Origin: CANJIV01 sp046330225
Lineage (GTDB): Bacteria; Actinomycetota; Thermoleophilia; Solirubrobacterales; Solirubrobacteraceae
Direction: 5' to 3'
NCBI GenBank assembly: GCA_046330225.1
Contig: JAXLTD010000004.1
Coordinates: forward strand, 62,001 to 126,000
Length of the DNA: 64,000 nucleotides
Position 1 is the first letter of the stretch, and each line of letters starts with the position of its first letter. This document shows positions 8,620 through 16,372 of the stretch, one piece after another. Position numbers and translations under genes: made by a program. The notes beneath the pieces are model-generated. The model did not search any database. It worked only from the letters and a program-made list of their open reading frames with translations, and was not told where the DNA came from.

Positions 8620-9435
8620 ATGTCCACCACCGCGATCGTCATCGTGGCCGTTGCTGCCGTCCTCCTCATCGCGCTGGCGATCAGCGCGATCCGCATCGTG
8701 CGCGAGTACGAGCGGGTCGTCGTCTTCCGGCTCGGGCGCTTGCGCGGAGCGCGCGGCCCCGGGCTGGTCCTCGTCATCCCGCTCATCGAGCGCACCCGCT
8801 GGGTGAACCTCCAGATCGCGACCGCCGACATCCCGCCGCAGGACCTCATCACCAAGGACAACGTCACCGTCCGGGTCGAGGCCGCCGTCTTCTACCGCGT
8901 GACCGATCCGGTCAAGGCGGTCGTGGCCATCCACGACTACGAGCACGGCATCCTGCGGATCGCCCAGACGACGCTGCGGGCCACGCTCGGCCAGCACGAG
9001 CTCGACGACCTGCTCGCCAACCAGGCGGCGATCAACACGCTGCTCGAGCAAGTCATCGACGCCGCGACCGAGCCGTGGGGCGTGAACGTCGTGAAGGTCG
9101 AGACGAAGGACGTCGGGCTGCCGCAGGAGATGAAGCGCGCGATGGCGCGCCAGGCCGAGGCCGAGCGGGAGCGGCGGGCCAAGATCATCGCCGCCGAGGG
9201 CGAGTTCCAGGCCGCCGAAAAGCTGTCGCAGGCCGCCGAGGTCATCGCGCGCGAGCCCGGCACGCTGACGCTGCGGACGCTCCAGACGCTGGCCGAGGTC
9301 GCCGTCGAGCACAACTCGACGCTGGTGCTGCCCATCCCGATCGACATCTTGGACGCCATCCGCGGCGGCACGCGGGCGGCGGACGCCGGCGCGGCCGCGC
9401 GCGACCTGGTCGCGCGGCGGACGCCGCCGGGCTGA
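8620..9435 (+). CDS. SPFH/Band 7 membrane protein (slipin/stomatin type)
   Basis: 271 residues with one N-terminal membrane segment (about residues 4-26), then the Band 7 domain beginning YERVVVFRLGR with the stomatin hallmark motifs RGPGLVLVIPLIE and KDNVTVRVEA. A coiled-coil follows (AEAERERRAKIIAAEGEFQAAE region) and a C-terminal oligomerisation stretch. Slipins form large membrane rings that organise microdomains. An NfeD partner protein usually sits next to them, but none is visible here. Confidence 0.93.
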   Translation: MSTTAIVIVAVAAVLLIALAISAIRIVREYERVVVFRLGRLRGARGPGLVLVIPLIERTRWVNLQIATADIPPQDLITKDNVTVRVEAAVFYRVTDPVKAVVAIHDYEHGILRIAQTTLRATLGQHELDDLLANQAAINTLLEQVIDAATEPWGVNVVKVETKDVGLPQEMKRAMARQAEAERERRAKIIAAEGEFQAAEKLSQAAEVIAREPGTLTLRTLQTLAEVAVEHNSTLVLPIPIDILDAIRGGTRAADAGAAARDLVARRTPPG

Positions 9436-9467
9436 GCCCGTCCGCGCGACGGACACCGCCGGCCTGA

Positions 9468-9489
9468 GGCCGCCGCTCAGGCGGCGGCC
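9468..9489. terminator. Hairpin between convergent genes
   Basis: A perfect 9-base stem GGCCGCCGC/GCGGCGGCC with a TCAG tetraloop. The loop contains the TGA stop of the minus-strand gene. No T-tract on either side. Confidence 0.65.
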
Positions 9490-9905
9490 GGCACGGGCAG
9501 CGCCCCGAGCTGGGCCAGGACGCCGAACAGGTCCACGACGTTCCAGTGCTCGATGATCCGGCCGTCGGCGAGCCGGACGACGTCCATGACGGCGATCTCG
9601 ATGTCCCGCCCGGTCGCGGGCACACCAAGGAACTCGCCGATGTGCGTGCCCCGGAAGACCTTGTGCGTCATCACGATGTCGTCGGCAGCGGCCATGTGCA
9701 CGATCGCCGCGCGAAAGCCGGCCAGCGCCGTGCGGAAACCATCGAACTGCTGGCGCACGCCGTCGGGCCCAGCGGCGATGCCGGGCGGCAGGCTGCGGTC
9801 GACGAAGTCCGGATGCATGGTCTCTGCGAACACGCGGTCGTCGCCGCCGGTCTGGTACTCGTCGATGAAGCGGCTCACGATGGCCAGGTTGCGCTCGGAT
9901 GACAC
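9477..9905 (-). CDS. SnoaL-like/ester cyclase family protein
   Basis: 142 residues with the cone-shaped alpha+beta (NTF2-like) order: opening helix RNLAIVSRFIDEYQTG, conserved MHPDFVDRS, GPDGVRQQFDGFRTALAGF, and strands around THKVFRGTHIGEFLG and RIIEHWNVVDLFGVLAQLG, which match the SnoaL-like polyketide cyclase family. Start is GTG at 9905 with a GAGGAG Shine-Dalgarno. Exact chemistry unknown: many relatives are uncharacterised hydratases or isomerases. Confidence 0.85.
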   Translation of the reverse strand: MSSERNLAIVSRFIDEYQTGGDDRVFAETMHPDFVDRSLPPGIAAGPDGVRQQFDGFRTALAGFRAAIVHMAAADDIVMTHKVFRGTHIGEFLGVPATGRDIEIAVMDVVRLADGRIIEHWNVVDLFGVLAQLGALPVPAAA

Positions 9906-9996
9906 GTTCGCTCTCCTCGGGCTCGGTTGACGCCAGGAAGCGTTGCGCGCGCCAGAGGCCCGCGCATCGGTAGACCTACCAGTCTCGCCGCGCGCG

Positions 9997-11592
9997 TCAG
10001 AGGACCAGGCCGTGCTCCATCGCGAACAGCGCGGCGCCCGCCCGGGTCGAGACACCGATCTTCGCGTAGACGTCCTGGACGTGGCGCTCGGCAGTGCGCC
10101 GTGACACGACCAGGCGCGCCGCGATCTCCGGGTTTGACAGGCCGGCGGCGACGAGGCGCAGCACTTCGGCCTGGCGGCCGGTGAGCCCGGCGGGGTAGGT
10201 CGGCCGCGGCGGCGGGCTGCCAGCCGCTGCGACGACGGCGCGGACGGCATCGCCGTCCAGGCGGCCGGCATCGCGATCGGCGACGAGAAGGGCAGCCCCC
10301 TCGTCGGCCGAGCGCGCCTGGCGGTGCGGGCGGGCCTGCGTCATGGCGTGAAGCGCGTCCGCCGCCGCGAGGATGCGGGCCGGCATCGGGATCGCCGGGC
10401 CCCGCGCCTGACGGTGGTACCCGGAGCCATCGAGGCGCTCGTGATGCATCCCGACGATCGGCGCCAGGGGCGCGAGGCGGCCGCAGCGGTCCAGGACCCG
10501 CTCTCCGTAGTAGGCGTGCAGCCGCACCCGCTCCCAGTCCTCCTCGGTCAGCGCGCTCGGCTTCTCCCAGATCCCGTTCGGGATCGCCGCACGGCCGATG
10601 TCGTGCAGGAGGCCGGCACGCCGAACGGCGACGGCATCGGCGTCGGGCAGGCCGAGGCGGCGGGCCGCGGCCTCGGCCAAGGCCGCCGTGCCTGCTGCGT
10701 GCCCGTGAAACCACGGGGACTTGAGATCGACCGCCGCGCCGAACGCGGCGCACACCTCGTCGATCCCGGCTCCACGCACCGTGCGCACGGGCGGCGGCTC
10801 GGCCGCGCGCGCGGCGGACAGCGGATCGGCGGCCTCGAGTTCCCCGATCAGCTCGGGCGCGCGCGCGCAGAACGCCGCCGCGACGTCCGCGTCGAGCGCA
10901 GCGCCAGCCCGCTCCGCGACCACCGCGGTCGCCGCCTCCGCGCCGCCGAGCCCGTCGAACAGCGACGCCACAGCGGCTACGTGCGTGATGCGCACAGCGA
11001 GCGGCACGTCGTCGCCACTCAGCCCAGCCGGGCCGCCGCGCCCGTCGGGCTGCTCGAACATCGCACCGAGCGCCTGAGCCACTGCCTCGCCCAGCCCGAT
11101 CCGGCGGGCGATCATCGCCGCCACCTCGCAGTTGGCCCGCATGTACCCGTCGGTGATCGAGCGGGCCCGGGCCACGGCGGTGCCGGCGGCCCGCAGGCGT
11201 GTGAAGGCCCCCGCTTTCGGGGCGAGATTGGGCAGGTAGGCCGTGACGATCGACCGGGGGCTGGTGAAGTCCGTCCGCAGGGAGGCGGCCTTCACCGCGA
11301 TCTCGTCGCCGCCGAGCCGGGCCGCCGCCTCGTGGGCGTAGGCCGTGCATCCGAGATGCTGGAGCAACGAGGCGTAGTAGACCGCGCCCGGATCGGGCGC
11401 CGCGAGCTCCTCGGCCAGGCGGGCGGCCAGGATCGATGTGCGCGCCGCCTCGCCAGGCTCGAGCCCCATCCCGAGGTCGGCGACCCGGGAGAGGCCAAGG
11501 AGGATCTCGGCGAGCCGGAGCGATTCGCCCGCCTCGCCCGCGGCGCCAGGAGGCATGGGCGAAGCATCCCCGAAACGGGCCGCCGCGGCCAC
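9997..11592 (-). CDS. Tandem HD-GYP-like protein with C-terminal LuxR DNA-binding domain
   Basis: 531 residues in three parts. Residues about 20-260 look like a degenerate HD-GYP domain (LLQHLG in place of LLHDIG, then FEQPDGRGGPAGLSGDDVP). Residues about 285-440 form a better-preserved domain: LLHDIGR (H330-D331), HHERLDGSGYHRQ (GYH rather than GYP) and a helical end. Residues about 465-531 are a LuxR-type HTH (LTGRQAEVLRLVAAGLSN...RRTAERHVQDVYAKIG). HD-GYP domains hydrolyse cyclic-di-GMP. Fusion to LuxR suggests a transcription factor that senses or degrades a nucleotide signal. The GTG at 11592 is tentative, with ATG at 11556 as alternative. It starts 9 bases after the dehydrogenase gene. 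Confidence 0.85.
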   Translation of the reverse strand: MAAAARFGDASPMPPGAAGEAGESLRLAEILLGLSRVADLGMGLEPGEAARTSILAARLAEELAAPDPGAVYYASLLQHLGCTAYAHEAAARLGGDEIAVKAASLRTDFTSPRSIVTAYLPNLAPKAGAFTRLRAAGTAVARARSITDGYMRANCEVAAMIARRIGLGEAVAQALGAMFEQPDGRGGPAGLSGDDVPLAVRITHVAAVASLFDGLGGAEAATAVVAERAGAALDADVAAAFCARAPELIGELEAADPLSAARAAEPPPVRTVRGAGIDEVCAAFGAAVDLKSPWFHGHAAGTAALAEAAARRLGLPDADAVAVRRAGLLHDIGRAAIPNGIWEKPSALTEEDWERVRLHAYYGERVLDRCGRLAPLAPIVGMHHERLDGSGYHRQARGPAIPMPARILAAADALHAMTQARPHRQARSADEGAALLVADRDAGRLDGDAVRAVVAAAGSPPPRPTYPAGLTGRQAEVLRLVAAGLSNPEIAARLVVSRRTAERHVQDVYAKIGVSTRAGAALFAMEHGLVL

Positions 11593-11601
11593 GGTGCCCC
11601 G

Positions 11602-12567
11602 TTACGTCGTGAAGACGATCTTCCCCACGAGGTCGCCGGCGGCCATCGCCTCGAAACCGGCCCGGGCGTCGGCGAGCGGCATCGTCGCGTCGATGACCGG
11701 GCGCACGCCCGTGGTCGCGCAGAAGGCGATCAGCCGCTCGAGCTCGTCGCGAGTGCCCATCGTCGAGCCGACCACCGAGAGCTGCAGGAAGAAGATGCGC
11801 GTGAGCTCGGCCGCGGACGGCTCGCCGCTCGTCGCCCCGGAGACGACGATGACGCCGCCGGGCTTCAGCGACTTGGCCGAGTGGCTCCACGTCGCCTTTC
11901 CGACGGTCTCCATCACCGCGTCGACCCGGGCCGGCAGCCGGGCGCCCGGCTCGAAGCCCTGATCGGCGCCGAGCTCGACGGCGCGGGCGCGCTTCTCTTC
12001 GCTGCGGCTCGTCGCCCAGACCCGCACGCCGGCGGCCTTCGCCAGGACGATGAGCGCGGTCGCCACGCCGCCGCCCGCGCCCTGCACGAGCACGGTCTGC
12101 CCGGGGACGACGCCGCCGCGGGTGAAGAGCATCCGGTAGGCGGTCAGCCACGCGGTCGGGAGGCACGCCGCCTCCTCGAACGAGAGGCCGGACGGCTTAG
12201 GCACGAGGTTGGCCCGCGGCACCGCGACCCGCTCGGCCAGCGCGCCCTGGAAGCGCTCGGACAGGAGCGAGCGCTTCGGATCGAACGTCTCGTCGCCGCG
12301 CCAGGCGGGATCGGAGATGACCGCATGCACGACGACCTCGTTGCCGTCCTCGTCCAGGCCGGCGGCGTCGCAGCCGAGGATCATCGGCAGCCGGTCGGCG
12401 GGCAGCCCGACGCCGCGCAGCGACCAGAGGTCGTGGTGGTTCAGCGAGGCGGCGCGGACGGTGACGACCGCCCAGCCGTCGGGCGGCTCCGGCGCGGGCC
12501 GGTCCCCGATCTCGAGGCCGGAGAGCGGGTTGTCGGGGTCGATTCGGGCGGCGTAGGCGGCGAGCAT
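11602..12567 (-). CDS. MDR-superfamily alcohol dehydrogenase / quinone oxidoreductase
   Basis: 321 residues. The N-terminal GroES-like part contains SLNHHDLWSLRGV and GCDAAG. The Rossmann part has VQGAGGGVATALIVLAKAAG, the NADP-binding pattern of medium-chain dehydrogenases. The structural-zinc cysteine cluster of classical alcohol dehydrogenases is missing, which points to the quinone-reductase/enoyl-reductase branch. Cytosolic. The next gene starts 9 bases downstream, so the pair is probably co-transcribed. Confidence 0.87.
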   Translation of the reverse strand: MLAAYAARIDPDNPLSGLEIGDRPAPEPPDGWAVVTVRAASLNHHDLWSLRGVGLPADRLPMILGCDAAGLDEDGNEVVVHAVISDPAWRGDETFDPKRSLLSERFQGALAERVAVPRANLVPKPSGLSFEEAACLPTAWLTAYRMLFTRGGVVPGQTVLVQGAGGGVATALIVLAKAAGVRVWATSRSEEKRARAVELGADQGFEPGARLPARVDAVMETVGKATWSHSAKSLKPGGVIVVSGATSGEPSAAELTRIFFLQLSVVGSTMGTRDELERLIAFCATTGVRPVIDATMPLADARAGFEAMAAGDLVGKIVFTT

Positions 12568-12680
12568 GGGCGTGGAGTCTGGCGGGTTCGGGGCGGCGGC
12601 GAGATCCCGGCGGCGCCGCGCCCCGCCGGCTCGGCTAGGCTCGGCGGGCCGAGCTGCCCGGATCCAAGGAGGGAACGCTG

Positions 12681-13373
12681 ATGCCACGCCTCGCCCTGAC
12701 CGCCGCCGCCGTCGTCGCGCTCGCGGCCCCCGCGGCGGCCGCCACCGCCGCACCGGTCTCGACCACGCCGCCAGCCATCGGCGGCGCACCACGCTTCCTG
12801 GGCACCGCGACCTGCGACAAGGGGGCCTGGAGCGGCGCCCCGGTGTCGTTCACATACGCGTGGATCTTCGGCGGCAACCCGCTCGCCGCCGGCCCGCGCT
12901 TCACGCTCGACCAGCCGTCCCTGATGAACGGCCTCTCGCTCGCCTGCCAAGTGACCGCGACCGACGCCGGCGGCGCCTCGGCGACGGCCACCTCGGCGCC
13001 GGTCAAGCCCGGCCTCGGGCGCGTGACCGTGCGAATCGCCTCCATCGCCGTGAAGTCGAAGGGCCGGTTCACCGTCACCGGCTTCGTCGGGCCCAAGGCG
13101 CTCGTGACGACCTACGCCCGCGGGAACGCGGTCGTCCTCTACCGGCGGGTGAGCAAGACCGCGCTGGCCCAGCTCGGCCCGCCGGTGACGGTGAGCCGGA
13201 CCGGCCGCTTCGTGGCGAAGGGCACCGATGCGGCGGGACGCCGGAAGGTCATCATCCGGTTCAACCCGGGCGGGGGCGCGTTCGGCCTGTTCGGATCGGT
13301 CGACACGATCCGGACCGTGAAGGTGACGAAGGGCGGCCGCGGCTTCGGCGGCGGGTCGGTGGGGATCGGCTGA
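12681..13373 (+). CDS. Secreted hypothetical protein
   Basis: 230 residues. A Shine-Dalgarno (AAGGAGG) sits 9 bases before the ATG. A clear Ala-rich signal peptide covers about residues 1-23. The first mature domain (about 30-115, with Cys pair, YAWIFGGNPL and LACQVTATDAGG) resembles Ig-like extracellular repeats with the CDKGAWSG...YAW pattern. The rest is beta-rich and ends in a Gly-rich tail. Probably a cell-surface or secreted structural protein; function unknown. Confidence 0.8.
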   Translation: MPRLALTAAAVVALAAPAAAATAAPVSTTPPAIGGAPRFLGTATCDKGAWSGAPVSFTYAWIFGGNPLAAGPRFTLDQPSLMNGLSLACQVTATDAGGASATATSAPVKPGLGRVTVRIASIAVKSKGRFTVTGFVGPKALVTTYARGNAVVLYRRVSKTALAQLGPPVTVSRTGRFVAKGTDAAGRRKVIIRFNPGGGAFGLFGSVDTIRTVKVTKGGRGFGGGSVGIG

Positions 13374-13461
13374 GCGGGGACGCTGGCACGCCCCCGGGCG
13401 TCTGGCCCGCGGCACGCGCCCCGGGGGGCGAATCGAGGGTTCGTGATCGCTCCTGCGGGCC

Positions 13462-14004
13462 ATGGCCCCAGCGATGCTTCACGACCCGGTCGAGACGGTC
13501 TGGGACCTGGCCCTGCGGCAGCACGGCACCGTGTCGCGTCCGCAGCTGTGGGAATTGCAGGCACCGGGCGCGCGCCTCGATGTGTCGGTGCCGATCTCCA
13601 CTGTCCGCCGCCGCCCCGGCATCGTCGTGCACCGGCGTCGCGGCCTGGACGCTGGCGTGACCCATCGCCATGGCATCCCAGTCACGGACGTGGTGTGGAC
13701 GCTGACGGACCTGGCCGGGTCGGCGAGCGGCTCGCAGATCGAGGCCGCCATTCGGGCGGCAGACGCGCGCGGCTTGAGCGACCCCGATGCCCTGCGGGCG
13801 GCGCTCGGCGGGGTCCAGGGCCGCCCAGGCGCGGGCCGCCTGCGGCGGCTGCTTGACCGGCGCACGTTCCGCCTCACAGACTCCGAACTCGAGGGGCGGT
13901 TTCTGCGGCTGCGCTTCACGCACGAGCAGGTGCGCTACGAGCCGCGGGCGGTCGAGGCGGCGCTCTCACGCGTGGCCCGGCGGCTCGCCCGGCGGCGCGG
14001 ATGA
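13462..14004 (+). pseudogene. Internally deleted AbiEi-antitoxin/DUF559-type gene
   Basis: The 180-codon open frame keeps landmarks of the common actinobacterial AbiEi-like/DUF559 protein but lacks two blocks. The N-terminal winged helix (LALRQHGTVSRPQLWEL) runs straight into LDVSVP and RRRPGIVVHRR, skipping the usual linker of roughly 60 residues. Later SELEGRFLRLRF joins directly to THEQVRYEP, skipping the nuclease-like core of roughly 80 residues. Both joins are in frame. I infer a decayed product lacking the endonuclease core; a real short paralogue is the alternative. Its 3' end overlaps the convergent EamA gene by 39 bases. Confidence 0.65.
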
Positions 14005-14934
14005 AGGATCGAAGGGTCCAGGGGCCCCTCGATCCTTCACACCCGGCGTGAAGACCGCCGCCACCCGCGGCGGCAGCCCGCCGCCGGTCGACAGCCAGGA
14101 CCCGGCCAGGATCAGCAGCAGGCCGGCGACCGCGCCCGGGCCCGGGCGCTCGCCGAGCACGGCGACGCCGAGGGCGACCGCGACGACCGGGTTCACGTAG
14201 GTGATGACGAGCGCGCGGCTCGGGCCGGCCTCGCGGATGAGCGCGCTGAACACCACGAACGCGAGCGCGGTGCAGAACAGGCCGAGCACCGCGACCGAGA
14301 CGAGCGCGTCGCCGCTCGGCGTGGCGCTCGGCGCGGTGAGGATCGCGAGCGGCGTGAGGAACACCGTCGCCAGCCCGAGGCTCGCGCCCATCGTCGCGAC
14401 CTGGTCGAGGTCGAGCAGGCGGTGCTTGAGGATCAGCGGCCCGATGGCGTAGCCGACCGCCGCCACGAGGATCGCCGCGGTGCCGAGCAGCTCGTCCGGC
14501 TGGCCGGCCACGTCGATCCCCACCAGCACGACGACGCCGCTGAACCCGATCAGCAGGCCGGTGAGGCGCAGCCGGTTGGGGCGCTCGGCGTGGTCGAAGC
14601 GCACCGCGAGCACGGCGATGATGAGGGGGACCGACGCGATCACGATCGCGGCGAGCGACGAGGACACGTGCTGCTCGCCGAAGGCGATCATGGGGAACGG
14701 GACCGCGATCTCCACGACCGTGTACGCGGCCAGCCAGCGCCACCGCCCGCGCAGCGACCTCAGGGTGCCCGCGCGCCCGGCCAGGGCCAGCAGCACGACG
14801 GCGGCCAGGGCCACCCGGCCCCAGGCCACGAGCGCCGGCGGCACGCCGCCGTCGACCGCCACCTTGACGAACAGGTACGGGATGCCGAACAGCACCGACA
14901 TGGCGGCGAACGCCGCCCACCCGCGGGAGGACAT
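13966..14934 (-). CDS. EamA (drug/metabolite transporter) family permease
   Basis: 322 residues with ten hydrophobic segments in two EamA repeats. The first repeat begins AAFAAMSVLFGIPYLFVKVA, and the second ends with the motif ALVITYVNPVVAVALGVAVLGE before a last helix. Members export amino acids or metabolites across the inner membrane. The last 25 or so residues are hydrophilic (GVKDRGAPGPFDPS) and encoded through a perfect inverted repeat that also contains the stop of the convergent gene, so the true C-terminus may have been altered. Confidence 0.9.
   Translation of the reverse strand: MSSRGWAAFAAMSVLFGIPYLFVKVAVDGGVPPALVAWGRVALAAVVLLALAGRAGTLRSLRGRWRWLAAYTVVEIAVPFPMIAFGEQHVSSSLAAIVIASVPLIIAVLAVRFDHAERPNRLRLTGLLIGFSGVVVLVGIDVAGQPDELLGTAAILVAAVGYAIGPLILKHRLLDLDQVATMGASLGLATVFLTPLAILTAPSATPSGDALVSVAVLGLFCTALAFVVFSALIREAGPSRALVITYVNPVVAVALGVAVLGERPGPGAVAGLLLILAGSWLSTGGGLPPRVAAVFTPGVKDRGAPGPFDPSSAPPGEPPGHA
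14002..14039. terminator. 11-bp inverted repeat over the stop of a convergent gene
   Basis: TGAAGGATCGA (14002-14012) is the exact reverse complement of TCGATCCTTCA (14029-14039). The stem can extend by three G-C pairs after one mismatch, leaving an 8-base loop. The TGA stop of the plus-strand gene starts the left arm. The minus-strand EamA gene is still coding here. Confidence 0.55.
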
Positions 14935-14968
14935 GCGTCCCACCCTGCCAGACCCGGCCCGCGGTGCG

Positions 14969-14974
14969 TAGGCT
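14969..14974 (+). promoter_or_regulatory. -10 box of a leaderless gene
   Basis: TAGGCT lies 7 bases before the ATG at 14982, with no Shine-Dalgarno. This supports 14982 rather than 14964 as the start of the nitroreductase gene. Confidence 0.5.
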
Positions 14975-14981
14975 CCGCCTG

Positions 14982-15429
14982 ATGCCCAAGCCGCCACCGT
15001 CCTCATCCCGCTTCTGGAAGCTCGTCAACGTCGGGACCGCGCTGAACGTCTTCGCCTACCGCCGCTCCGGGGGCAAGCTCGGCGGCAAGCTCGGAAAGGC
15101 TCCCGTCCTTCTGCTGCACCACGTCGGGCGGAAGTCCGGCTCGGCGCGGGTCACGCCGCTCCTCTACCTCGACGACGGCGAGCGGCTAGTCATCGTGGCG
15201 TCAAAGGGCGGGACCGACAAGAACCCGGCCTGGTACTACAACCTCCATGGCGATGGCGGCGACCGAGGTCGAAGTCGGACGCGACCGCCGCCGCGTGCGC
15301 CCGCGCCTGGCCAGCGACGAGGAGCGGGCGGGCTACTGGCCGCGGCTCGTCGCGATCTATCCGGCCTACGAGCAGTACGCGTCCTACACCAGCCGGACCA
15401 TTCCCATCGTGGTGCTCGAGCCGGCCTGA
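14982..15429 (+). pseudogene. Deazaflavin (F420)-dependent nitroreductase family gene with one-base frameshift
   Basis: The first part (14982 to about 15246) reads as the DUF385/Ddn family: RFWKLVNVGTALNVFAYRRSGGKLGG, then LLLHHVGRKSGSARVTPLLYL and NPAWYYNL. The second part (about 15247-15429) continues in another frame with TEVEVGRDRRRVRPR, RLVAIYPAYEQYASY and TIPIVVLEP, the expected end of the same family. Removing one C from CTCCATGG near 15246 restores a 148-residue protein of normal length. Family members use F420H2 to reduce nitro compounds or quinones. Whether this is gene decay or a sequence error cannot be decided here. Confidence 0.8.
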
Positions 15430-15441
15430 CCCCTCAGGCCG
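15422..15441. terminator. Hairpin containing both convergent stop codons
   Basis: CGGCCTGA / TCAGGCCG is a perfect 8-base stem with a CCCC loop. The plus-strand TGA and the minus-strand TGA (TCA) sit in opposite arms. Confidence 0.65.
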
Positions 15442-16291
15442 CGGCGGCGCCCAGCCGTGCGGCCATCACCTCGATCGCCTCGGGGTTGTCGTCCACGAGG
15501 ACGTAGCGGCGCCCGAGCTGCGCGCAGACGGCGCCGAGCGTGCCCGAGCCCGCGAAGCAGTCCAGGCACCAGCCGCCGGGGCGGGACGACGCCGCCACGA
15601 TCCGCCGCACGACGCCCTCGGGCTTCTGCGTCGGGTAGCCGGTCTTCTCGGCTCCGTTGGTCGGGACGATCGTGTGCCACCACACGTCGGTCGGCCGCTT
15701 CCCGCGGGCGGCCTGCTCGGGCGTCACGAGACCGGGCGCCATGTACGGCTCGCGGTCGACCGCCTCGGCGTCGAACCAGTAGCGCTCGGGGTCGCGCACG
15801 TAGACGAGGATCGTGTCGTGCTTGGCGGGCCAGCGCCCCTTGGGCTTGCCGCCGAAGTCATACGCCCAGACCAGCTCGTTCAGGAAGCACTCGCGGCCGA
15901 ACAGGCCGTCGAGCGCGACCTTCACGTAGTGGGCCTCGCGCGGGTCGAGGTGCACGTAGAGCGTCCCGTGATCGGCGAGGACCCGGCGCAGGTGCTCGAG
16001 GCGCGGGCCGAGGAACGCGAGGTAGTCGTCGTGCGTGTCGGCGTAGGCGCGCTCGGGCCCGGTAGCGGTCCGGTAGCGCCGGCCGCCAAAGCCGGTCCGG
16101 TCGCCGCCCGCGTCGTCGCGGACCGTCTGCAGCATGCGGCGCCGCTGGGTGCGCCCAGTGTTGAACGGCGGGTCGATGTAGGCGAGGTCGAACACGCCGT
16201 CGGGCAGGGCAGCCAGGGCCGCGAGGCTGTCGCCCTCGATGACGAGGTCGTCGTCGAGCACGAGCGGGGCGCTGACGGTCTGGATCCGCAC
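15434..16291 (-). CDS. Orphan site-specific DNA methyltransferase (amino methyltransferase, beta-like order)
   Basis: 285 residues. The catalytic motif DPPF (in DLAYIDPPFNTG) precedes the SAM-binding motif FAGSGT (in LDCFAGSGTLGAV) at the C-terminus. This is the order of beta-class adenine-N6 or cytosine-N4 methyltransferases. YPTQKPEGVVRRIV is the conserved TQKP motif just before the SAM loop. No restriction endonuclease is adjacent, so it is a solitary methylase. The GTG at 16291 is chosen because TACCGT lies 7 bases upstream and no Shine-Dalgarno exists. No CcrM-type C-terminal extension is present. Confidence 0.9.
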   Translation of the reverse strand: MRIQTVSAPLVLDDDLVIEGDSLAALAALPDGVFDLAYIDPPFNTGRTQRRRMLQTVRDDAGGDRTGFGGRRYRTATGPERAYADTHDDYLAFLGPRLEHLRRVLADHGTLYVHLDPREAHYVKVALDGLFGRECFLNELVWAYDFGGKPKGRWPAKHDTILVYVRDPERYWFDAEAVDREPYMAPGLVTPEQAARGKRPTDVWWHTIVPTNGAEKTGYPTQKPEGVVRRIVAASSRPGGWCLDCFAGSGTLGAVCAQLGRRYVLVDDNPEAIEVMAARLGAAAA

Positions 16292-16298
16292 CGGCCGG

Positions 16299-16304
16299 AC
16301 GGTA
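16299..16304 (-). promoter_or_regulatory. -10 box of the leaderless methyltransferase gene
   Basis: On the minus strand TACCGT ends 7 bases before the GTG start at 16291. Confidence 0.5.
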
Positions 16305-16372
16305 GCCCGCGCTGCGGTCAGCCCGACGCGGGCGGCTCTCAAGGCGAGCGGCGGTGCGCCGATACCGAGGGT

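Noticed and set aside
13401..13430. GC-rich inverted repeat (CGCCCC..GGGGCG) between the secreted protein and the AbiEi-like gene
   Set aside because: The loop would be only two bases and only about five pairs can form; not better than chance in this composition.
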